Made by a program: the position numbers and the translations under genes. Positions 1 through 4,501 of a stretch of DNA of 7,921 nucleotides are shown piece after piece. The notes beneath the pieces are model-generated. The model was not told where the DNA came from, did no database searches, and worked only from the letters and a program-made list of their open reading frames with translations. The stretch is from an uncultured Verrucomicrobiota bacterium (GTDB lineage Bacteria; Verrucomicrobiota; Kiritimatiellia; RFP12; UBA1067): positions 1-7,921 of the forward strand of contig CAMEZU010000076.1 in NCBI GenBank assembly GCA_945947925.1. Reading direction: 5' to 3'. Every line of letters begins with the position of its first letter. Position 1 is the first letter of the stretch.

Positions 1-2
1 AG

Positions 3-44
3 AAAAATGTGAGGGCCGCCCGTAGGGCCGGCCCTTACATTTTT
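3..44 (-). terminator. Terminator-like long hairpin (possibly bidirectional, possibly a dispersed palindromic repeat)
   Basis: Bases 3-18 pair with 29-44 over 16 positions with a single G:T wobble. The arms start and end in A5/T5 tracts, so either strand reads a GC-rich stem followed by a T-run, as in a rho-independent terminator. The apex adds two more G:C pairs (20-21 with 26-27). It lies downstream of the fumarase-tRNA-Leu unit and could end that minus-strand transcript, although it is more than 230 bases past the tRNA. The core contains CCGTAGGG, which also occurs in a hairpin inside the fumarase alpha gene (near 1175-1200), so it may be a repeat-family member doubling as a terminator. 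Confidence 0.55.
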
Positions 45-276
45 AGTTTACACCCTCACAACTGATGAAAGGCATCCCCATCAATATCTATACCGCCGAA
101 AAGTGAAAACTGTCCGCCACTTTTTTGGGAAAGTTTGTCGTTCAGGACAAAGAGCACCTCTCTGCTCTCTATTTGCACCGCGTGCGACCGAATGGCCTTT
201 CAAAAGGGTCGAGCGCAACTTCACCCAATGAAATCGGGCTTTTCGATTTAGTCGCACGCGGTTGTACCGAATCAAT
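45..276. other. Non-coding stretch rich in small hairpins
   Basis: No credible gene is seen here. The only minus-strand open frame (81-275) starts with TTG right after the tRNA CCA end, is very basic and resembles nothing I know. Visible stems include AAAAGTG (99-105) with CACTTTT (118-124), TTTGTC (134-139) with GACAAA (146-151), AGAGC (151-155) with GCTCT (164-168), and the larger inverted repeat at 177-262 listed separately. The words around 94-124 (GCGGACAGTTTTCACTTTTCGG on the minus strand, in part) recall the ends of IS21-like insertion sequences, but no transposase is present. That resemblance is from memory only. Confidence 0.4.
177..262. repeat. Perfect 12-bp inverted repeat enclosing two small hairpins
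   Basis: ACCGCGTGCGAC at 177-188 is exactly complementary to GTCGCACGCGGT at 251-262. Inside the 62-nt interior are a hairpin AAATCG (231-236) with CGATTT (244-249) and a small CCTT/AAGG hairpin (196-207). The 86-nt unit could therefore fold as a three-way junction, starting 15 nt beyond the 3' end of tRNA-Leu. It might be a small structured RNA, a processed tail of the tRNA transcript, or a tiny non-autonomous element. It does not fold as a second tRNA: I find no T-loop or anticodon arm. Confidence 0.5.
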
Positions 277-365
277 TGGTGCCGGAGACGGGACTCGAAC
301 CCGTACGCTTGATTACCAAGCCGCGGATTTTAAGTCCGCTGCGTCTGCCATTTCACCACTCCGGC
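277..365 (-). tRNA. tRNA-Leu(UAA), CCA encoded
   Basis: On the minus strand the acceptor arm GCCGGAG (365-359) pairs with CTCCGGC (287-281), followed by discriminator A (280) and an encoded CCA (279-277). The anticodon arm has the loop CTTAAAA, giving anticodon UAA, closed by GCGGA/TCCGC. A long variable arm (GCTTG/CAAGC) marks a class II tRNA, and the T-arm carries TTCGAGT between ACGGG and CCCGT. All features fit leucine tRNA reading UUA and UUG codons. It lies 23 nt after the fumarase beta stop codon. A -10-like box sits in that gap, so it may have its own promoter as well as read-through from the fumarase operon. Confidence 0.97.
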
Positions 366-378
366 CTTGGGGTGGGTA

Positions 379-384
379 TTATAC
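379..384 (-). promoter_or_regulatory. Candidate -10 box for tRNA-Leu
   Basis: The minus strand reads TATAAT at 384-379, 13 nt before the first base of tRNA-Leu, so transcription would begin about 6-7 nt upstream of the mature tRNA. It sits inside an imperfect palindrome (GTGGTATAATACCCAC). No good -35 is visible at 16-18 nt spacing; the closest are GATTTG or CGATTT inside the end of the fumarase beta gene. The match could be chance. Confidence 0.35.
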
Positions 385-388
385 CACA

Positions 389-964
389 TTACGCTTTCAG
401 CAAATCGTCGAGCTTTGCCTTCGAGGCGGCGCCGACTTCGGCGAAGAGGCTGCGTCCGTGGGCGTCCATGCCGACGACGCCGCGGAAATCAACGACATCG
501 AAATGCCAGCAGGCTTCGGCCGCGCCGAATTCCTCGAGGTAGCTGACACCCGTCACCTTCCGGACCGCCGCCGCCGAGAGGGCCGCCGCGCCGCCCACCG
601 CCTGGATGTAGACGCAGCCGTGCTCCTTCATCGCAGCGAGGGTCGCCGCGTCCATGCCGCCCTTGCCGATGATGAGGCGGACGCCGGAAGCCGCGATGAA
701 CGCGCTCTCGTAGGGATTCTCTCGGACGGATGTCGTCGGACCCGCGGCCTTCACGGTCCACTCGCCCTTCTCCTTCACGATGACGGGTCCGCAGTGGTAG
801 AGCGCCCCGTCACGAAAGTCGACGTCGATCGGATGTCCGTCGGCGAAGTACTTGTGAAACTTGTCGCGTCCCGTATGAATCAGACCCGTGATGGACACGG
901 CGTCCCCCGCCTTCAGCGCCCGCACCTGCTTCTCGTCAAAGGGATACTTGAGCTCGATCATCAT
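389..964 (-). CDS. fumB: Class I fumarate hydratase, beta subunit
   Basis: This is the C-terminal-type subunit of the two-subunit iron-sulfur fumarase/tartrate dehydratase family. With the alpha subunit it would interconvert fumarate and (S)-malate in the cytoplasm. The 191-residue product has the expected family length and motifs: TGRD near 31-34 (after an ISGTIYT-like stretch), HCGP near 57-60, AGPTTS at 74-79, a GKGG turn near 100-103, and AVGGAAA at 122-128. I chose ATG 964 because GAGG lies 8 nt upstream and the family begins with an IELKYPF-like sequence. An upstream ATG at 985 lacks a ribosome binding site and would add seven residues read from a heptameric repeat. The gene lies 22 nt downstream of the alpha stop, so the two should be cotranscribed. 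L-tartrate dehydratase is the main alternative, but no tartrate genes are nearby. Confidence 0.93.
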   Translation of the reverse strand: MMIELKYPFDEKQVRALKAGDAVSITGLIHTGRDKFHKYFADGHPIDVDFRDGALYHCGPVIVKEKGEWTVKAAGPTTSVRENPYESAFIAASGVRLIIGKGGMDAATLAAMKEHGCVYIQAVGGAAALSAAAVRKVTGVSYLEEFGAAEACWHFDVVDFRGVVGMDAHGRSLFAEVGAASKAKLDDLLKA

Positions 965-994
965 TCTCCATTCCTCATTCGACATTCTACATTT
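963..994. repeat. Degenerate 7-bp tandem repeat between the fumarase genes
   Basis: The plus strand shows consecutive heptamers ATTCTCC, ATTCCTC, ATTCGAC and ATTCTAC, then a decayed ATTTGCA starting at 991. The consensus is ATTCNNC, or GAATGNN units on the minus strand. The run spans the end of the alpha gene and the start of the beta gene. It supplies the alpha stop codon (TAG, 989-987), the GAGG ribosome binding site (976-973) and the beta start codon. Confidence 0.7.
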
Positions 995-1862
995 GCACCG
1001 TGCGTCGACGCGCCGCCCAGCACATGTAGGCGACTGTGACGAAGAAACTGGCGGGGACGCGCGGACGCGTCGCGAGCTTGAGTCCGAGGAGGGTCGTCTT
1101 GCCGCCGAGTCCCATCGGTCCGATGCCCAGCGAGTTGGCCTCCTTCAGCAAGGACGTCTCCAGCTTCCTGAGCTGGGGCGACGGGGACGTCGCCCCTACG
1201 GCCTTCTCGTCCAAAGGACGCAACAGCTGCTCCTTCGCGACTTCGTAGCCGGTCGCGCGGTCGCCGCCGATGCAGACGCCGAGGATGCCGGGCGCGCAGC
1301 CATAGCCCTGGGTCTTCTGGACGGCGTCGAGGATGCATTTCCTGACGCCGGCGAGATCGCGTCCCGCCCCGAGCGTCGCATCGGGCAGCGAATACTGCCG
1401 CGACATGTTCTCCGATCCGCCGCCCTTCATCATCAACATGACCCCGCCCTTGGGCAAGGGTGCGGGACCGCCGGAGGTCCCGTCGGTTGCCAGATAGTGC
1501 ACGACCGGCGCGCCTTCGGCGCAGTTGTCGTCGTAGGACTTCCCGGTGACGGAATCGATGCAGTTCTTGCGCAGGTAGCCGAGCTCGGTCGCCTTTGCGA
1601 CGGCCTTCTTGAGGACGGCGGGCGTCACTTTGCGACGGAGGCTCGCGTCCACGAAGAACGTGAGCGTGCCGGTGTCCTGGCAGAGCGGCGTCCCCTGCTT
1701 GCGGGCGAGGGCGCAGTTGTCCAGGATGGTCTTCAGGATCACGGCTGCGGAGCCGCCCTTCTCCTCCTTGCGCAGGGCGGACCGGAGGACCTTTTCGACA
1801 TCATCGGGCAGGGACGAGCTCGTCTCGCGGATGAGGTCAACGATTTTGGCAACGATAGACAT
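987..1862 (-). CDS. fumA: Class I fumarate hydratase, alpha subunit
   Basis: This is the N-terminal-type subunit of the two-subunit [4Fe-4S] fumarase, which would pair with the beta subunit just downstream. The 291-residue product shows CQDTGT at 61-66 (the Cys is a family cluster ligand), KGGGSEN at 146-152, a Cys-rich GYGCAPGILGVCIGG segment near 187-200 (C189 at the family ligand position), GIGPMGLGGKTT at 236-247 and a closing PASFFVTVAYMCWAARR. I chose ATG 1862 because the frame upstream runs through a promoter and gives non-homologous residues. The start has at most a weak GGGG upstream, and the mRNA may be leaderless. Residues near 211-216 (AVGATS) look like extra sequence against the usual family spacing and coincide with a DNA hairpin. 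The last five residues (RTVQM) also extend past the usual CWAARR end, reading into the heptamer repeat. TtdA-like tartrate dehydratase is the alternative. Confidence 0.94.
   Translation of the reverse strand: MSIVAKIVDLIRETSSSLPDDVEKVLRSALRKEEKGGSAAVILKTILDNCALARKQGTPLCQDTGTLTFFVDASLRRKVTPAVLKKAVAKATELGYLRKNCIDSVTGKSYDDNCAEGAPVVHYLATDGTSGGPAPLPKGGVMLMMKGGGSENMSRQYSLPDATLGAGRDLAGVRKCILDAVQKTQGYGCAPGILGVCIGGDRATGYEVAKEQLLRPLDEKAVGATSPSPQLRKLETSLLKEANSLGIGPMGLGGKTTLLGLKLATRPRVPASFFVTVAYMCWAARRRTVQM
1175..1196. repeat. Palindromic hairpin inside the fumarase alpha gene
   Basis: GGGGCGAC (1175-1182) is a perfect 8-bp inverted match to GTCGCCCC (1189-1196) around a 6-nt loop. It is followed on the plus strand by TACGG; the minus strand therefore reads CCGTAGGG into the stem, the same word found in the 3-44 hairpin. 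The segment encodes part of AVGATSPSP in the alpha subunit, where the family usually has a shorter linker. This suggests that a small palindromic repeat was accommodated in frame. Confidence 0.55.
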
Positions 1863-1868
1863 GACCCC

Positions 1869-1897
1869 ATTATACACCGACGGCGGGACGCGGTCAA
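1869..1897 (-). promoter_or_regulatory. Near-consensus sigma-70 promoter for the fumarase operon
   Basis: The minus strand carries TTGACC at 1897-1892 and a perfect TATAAT at 1874-1869, separated by exactly 17 bp. The -35 begins on the base after the stop codon (TGA, 1900-1898) of the upstream membrane protein gene. The -10 ends six bases before the fumarase alpha ATG, so the expected start of transcription is at, or within a few bases of, the A of the ATG. The fumarase message would then be leaderless or nearly so. Confidence 0.8.
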
Positions 1898-2410
1898 TCA
1901 CGCGCTTTTCGCACGGGCGGCGAGGACGTGCAGTTCGTCATTGGTGAGCGGCGCGAGGCCCTTCGTGCGCAGGTAGCGGACGGCCTTGCGGTAAGCGACG
2001 GACGTCGCGTCGACCTCGCGCAGGGCCGCAGCGTTCTGGCGCGTCAGAAAGTCGTTGGCCCAGCTGCCGTCGGCCGCCTGCGTGCGCACGATCTCGTCGA
2101 TCGCCTCCGGTGTCGGCGCAAGAGCGAGCGTATAGGGCGTCGCCGGGGACGGCGCCGCAGCGGGGACAGCCGGCGGCTCGGACGCGGCGACCGGCGGTTC
2201 GTCCACGACGGAGGTGCGCGTCATCAGGCAGATCCCCGCGACGGATGCGGCGAGGAGTCCTGCCGCCGTCCAGCGGACGAGTCTCAGGCGGAATGTCGGG
2301 CGGCGCGCGGCCCCGTCAGACTCCGCAGTACGAGCTGCGAGCAGGCGGTCGACGACCGGACGGTAACCTTCGCCCAGTTCCTTCAGCGTCTCTTCAAGAT
2401 CGGCGTTCAT
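1898..2410 (-). CDS. Single-pass membrane protein, probable anti-sigma factor
   Basis: The 170-residue product has a charged N-terminal part (1-44), one hydrophobic segment at about 45-63, a Pro/Ala-rich linker (about 71-93) and a C-terminal domain. Its start overlaps the end of the sigma factor gene by 17 nt and has a strong AAGGAG (2423-2418) 7 nt upstream. The size, topology and tight coupling to the sigma gene are what an ECF anti-sigma factor would show. I see no zinc-binding HxxxCxxC motif in the N-terminal part, so it is not a classical ZAS-domain protein. The C-terminal domain contains QAADGSW (111-117), resembling the QW motif of prenyltransferase/terpene-cyclase-like folds, then NDFLTRQNAAAL. 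The function is inferred from context and topology; the exact family is unknown to me. Confidence 0.65.
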   Translation of the reverse strand: MNADLEETLKELGEGYRPVVDRLLAARTAESDGAARRPTFRLRLVRWTAAGLLAASVAGICLMTRTSVVDEPPVAASEPPAVPAAAPSPATPYTLALAPTPEAIDEIVRTQAADGSWANDFLTRQNAAALREVDATSVAYRKAVRYLRTKGLAPLTNDELHVLAARAKSA

Positions 2411-2888
2411 CGAAAATCTCCTTGAGCTTCCTGAGGGCGTTGGACATGCGGGACTTCACGGTCCCGACGGGGATCCCGAGGATTTCCGAGACCTCCGCGT
2501 AGGGAAGGTCCTGGAAGACACCGAGCTCCACCACCTCGCGCAGGGGTTCCGTCAGCTGCCCGACGGCCCAGCGAACGTCTTCGCGCACGCCCGGGACCGG
2601 CGGTTCCTGCCGCACGGGCTGTTCCTTCCCCCAGCGCTCCTCCCGTCTCTCCTTGCGGCTGTCGTGGCGCAGGGCGTCGAGGCGCACCTGCCGGGCCATG
2701 AGGAAGAGAAAGGTCGAGAGCTTGGCCGTGGGACGGTATTCCGCGCGGTATTTCCACAACCGCAGGAAGGTCTCCTGAACGAGGTCTTCGCCTTCGGAAT
2801 ATGAAACGCCCTGACGCCAGAAGAAGTTCAGAAGATTCTTTTCGAACTTCCTGGCCTCGACGAGCAACTCCTCACCGGACAAGGGCAT
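2394..2888 (-). CDS. ECF-type RNA polymerase sigma factor
   Basis: The 164-residue product contains sigma region 2 (about residues 8-77), with EDLVQETFLRLW at 34-45 (region 2.2-like) and FLFLMARQVRLDALR (region 2.3/2.4-like). A charged linker (78-110) follows, then region 4 (about 111-160) with the helix-turn-helix AEVSEILGIPVGTVKSRM. Regions 1 and 3 are absent, as in ECF sigma factors. The start is ATG 2888, with AGGAGG (2897-2892) only 3 nt upstream; a TTG at 2882 would give longer spacing but is a poorer start codon. The frame stays open upstream to 3092, but that extension is low-complexity Ser-rich shadow sequence of cvpA. The start lies inside the last codons of cvpA and the end overlaps the anti-sigma gene, both by 17 nt, which suggests coupled translation. 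The target promoters cannot be read from this window. Confidence 0.92.
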   Translation of the reverse strand: MPLSGEELLVEARKFEKNLLNFFWRQGVSYSEGEDLVQETFLRLWKYRAEYRPTAKLSTFLFLMARQVRLDALRHDSRKERREERWGKEQPVRQEPPVPGVREDVRWAVGQLTEPLREVVELGVFQDLPYAEVSEILGIPVGTVKSRMSNALRKLKEIFDERRS

Positions 2889-3270
2889 TGACCTCCTGTG
2901 CCAGCCAAGAAGAGTCGCGCAGGGACGGGTTCTCCGCGAGGCTCCAGAGCAGGAATCCGCCGCAGAAGAGGCCCAGCGCGACACCGAAGACGGAGTCGGA
3001 TGGCTGGGCGAGCAGTTTGCCGACGATGAACTTGACAAGGATGCGGACGACGCCGAAGACGACGACAAAGGCCACGACGGACGCAACGACACGAATCCAG
3101 GTCGAATTGATGCCGGACAGGAAGCCGACCCAGCCGTGGGCGACGACGGCTGAGCCGAGGGCCGTCGCCACCAGAAAGGCGAAGGCCCCGGAGAATCCGC
3201 GACACAGGCCCATGACCGCCAGCAAGACGGTCAGGCCCACGAGCGCGTAGTCTAGGGGCTGGAACGGCAC
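2872..3270 (-). CDS. cvpA: CvpA family membrane protein
   Basis: The 132-residue product is almost entirely hydrophobic, with about four membrane segments (near 6-20, 28-45, 59-79 and 85-102). It opens with the family pattern PLDYALVGLTV followed by GLCRGFSGAF, a conserved Gly/Arg-containing turn. CvpA proteins are inner-membrane proteins needed for colicin V production in E. coli and linked to envelope homeostasis; their biochemical role is not settled. I chose GTG 3270: it lies one base after the lipoprotein stop (TGA, 3274-3272), has GGGGA a few bases upstream, and gives an N-terminus matching the family. The open frame continues upstream to 3366, but only as out-of-frame sequence of the lipoprotein gene. 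The product is somewhat shorter than E. coli CvpA (about 160 residues), mainly at the C-terminus. Confidence 0.85.
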   Translation of the reverse strand: MPFQPLDYALVGLTVLLAVMGLCRGFSGAFAFLVATALGSAVVAHGWVGFLSGINSTWIRVVASVVAFVVVFGVVRILVKFIVGKLLAQPSDSVFGVALGLFCGGFLLWSLAENPSLRDSSWLAQEVNALVR

Positions 3271-3271
3271 G

Positions 3272-4501
3272 TCACTTCCCCGCGGAGAGCGAGGCCCTGA
3301 ACTTCCGGTAGCCGGCGGCCTTGTCCTTGAGTCCGCACCGGTCCAGCGCGTCCGCGAGTCCGTCAAGCGCCTTCGCGTCGTTCCACTTGAGGGCGACGGC
3401 CTTCGAGTACATCTTGACGGCCAGCATCGGCTTGTTCATGTTCATCGCCATCCGGGCGGCTTCCACGAGCGCGGCACCGTCGCCACGGCGTACGGCGCAG
3501 GCCTTGACGGCGCAGTCGAACGCCTTCTTGCGGCCCGCTTCCGTGCCCTGGCGGGCATAGCAGACGGCCAGGCGGCTCAGGGCTTCGAAGCTGAGGGCAT
3601 CCTGCTCGTACGCCTTCTCGTAGTTAGCGGTCGCCTCCGTCAGGAAGGGCTTCGCCTTCGCGGGCGCCGTGCGGCGCTGGCTTTCGAATTTCGCAAAGGC
3701 GGCGTCCGCCTTGCGCATGAAGCTCGCACACGAGCCGGGGTTGCGGGGACGCGAGCCGGCGAGCTGGTCGAGCGAGCCGGCGAGCTCGGCGCGCAGGGTC
3801 TCCATGGCCTCCCGCGCCCGCGCCACGTGAACATCGGGCGAATCGCCCATCAGGCCGAGGTAGCGCTCGTAAAGGTCGACTGCGGCGCGCTTGTACCCGT
3901 CGTCCTCGTTGCTGTAGAAGAAGGCGAGATTGTAGTAGGCGGACGCGTTGCGGCGATCCAGCCGAATGGCGCGCATCAGGTCGAGACGGGCGATGTCGTT
4001 GGCGATGAGCGCGTTGCTGCTCACCGCGCCAATGCGCTTGAGGCCGACGGCTCCGCGTCCGCTCCAGCCCAGGGAACGGACCTCGGCCGGCAGGCTCTGA
4101 TCCTCGGCAATGCCCGTGTAGGCCGCAAAGGCGGCGTCAAGGTCTCCGCCCCGGAAGGCGATTTCCGCATCAAGCTGGCGGATACCGGGATCCGCAGGCA
4201 GGCGTTCGCGCGCCTGCGCGGCAACTTCCGCGGCGGCCGTCACGTTGCCCGACGCGAGCTCCGCCCGGGCCAGCGTGACGAGCACGTCGACCTGTCCGGC
4301 ATCGTGCGCAAGGCTCTTGCGGCAGCAGATGACCGCCGTCCGATAGTCGCCCTCGGCGTACGACGAGGCGGCGGCGGCCGCAGCCGCCTTCGCCTCCGCA
4401 GCCGCGGAGCCGTCGCCGCTGCAGCCGCAACCGGCGAGCAGCAGCCCGGCGGCCAGCAGGCAGGCGCCCTTAGGCGCGAATGAGCGCGAGAAACTCGTCA
4501 C
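3272..4501 (-). CDS. TPR-repeat lipoprotein
   Basis: The 409-residue product has a signal peptide with basic residues (R6, K11), a hydrophobic core and a lipobox LLAGC with the lipidated Cys at 25. A Ser/Ala-rich spacer with an alanine run (about 39-45) follows. The mature part is helical and repeat-like. TPR-like units are clearest at about 47-132 (YAEGDYRTAV, then GNVTAAAEVAAQA), 185-216 (ASAYYNLAFFY) and 287-403 (ATANYEKAYEQD, then AVKMYSKAVAL), with a tandem 7-residue duplication near 240-253. TPR lipoproteins usually scaffold protein complexes at the envelope; the partner here is unknown. The start is GTG 4501, the only suitable one before the signal peptide, with GGAGG 8 nt upstream. 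It lies inside the preceding mutase gene, a 32-nt overlap. Lipid attachment would make it a client of the Lol exporter encoded upstream. Confidence 0.85.
   Translation of the reverse strand: MTSFSRSFAPKGACLLAAGLLLAGCGCSGDGSAAAEAKAAAAAAASSYAEGDYRTAVICCRKSLAHDAGQVDVLVTLARAELASGNVTAAAEVAAQARERLPADPGIRQLDAEIAFRGGDLDAAFAAYTGIAEDQSLPAEVRSLGWSGRGAVGLKRIGAVSSNALIANDIARLDLMRAIRLDRRNASAYYNLAFFYSNEDDGYKRAAVDLYERYLGLMGDSPDVHVARAREAMETLRAELAGSLDQLAGSRPRNPGSCASFMRKADAAFAKFESQRRTAPAKAKPFLTEATANYEKAYEQDALSFEALSRLAVCYARQGTEAGRKKAFDCAVKACAVRRGDGAALVEAARMAMNMNKPMLAVKMYSKAVALKWNDAKALDGLADALDRCGLKDKAAGYRKFRASLSAGK
3751..3786. repeat. 21-bp-period tandem duplication in the lipoprotein gene
   Basis: The 15-mer GCGAGCCGGCGAGCT occurs at 3751-3765 and again at 3772-3786, exactly 21 bp apart. 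In the protein this gives LAGSLDQ followed by LAGSRPR (about 240-253), an in-frame 7-residue duplication between TPR blocks. Confidence 0.6.

Noticed and set aside
81..275. Small minus-strand open frame after the tRNA (64 residues, basic)
   Set aside because: TTG start directly after the tRNA CCA end, no ribosome binding site, overlaps the inverted repeat and hairpins, and no recognisable domain.
1..365. Integrated element using tRNA-Leu as an attachment site
   Set aside because: I found no duplicate of the tRNA 3' end in 1-276 and no integrase gene in the window.
963..994. CRISPR or other spaced repeat array
   Set aside because: Units are 7 bp, contiguous and degenerate, with no spacers; this is a simple tandem repeat.
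125..1039. Plus-strand open frame of about 300 codons
   Set aside because: It runs antisense through the tRNA and the fumarase beta gene; low-complexity Arg/Ala/Asp composition of a GC-rich shadow frame.
1863..1901. Start of the fumarase alpha gene at 1901
   Set aside because: It would place the start upstream of the -35/-10 promoter and adds non-homologous residues.
888..1976. Plus-strand open frame antisense to the fumarase alpha gene
   Set aside because: The opposite strand encodes a clearly recognised enzyme with intact motifs; the plus frame has only shadow-like composition.
2889..3092. N-terminal extension of the sigma factor to 3092
   Set aside because: The added residues are Ser-rich low complexity overlapping cvpA; ATG 2888 has AGGAGG upstream and fits the ECF length.
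3271..3366. N-terminal extension of cvpA to 3366
   Set aside because: The extra residues are polar shadow of the lipoprotein gene, while the GTG at 3270 gives a family-like N-terminus right after the preceding stop.
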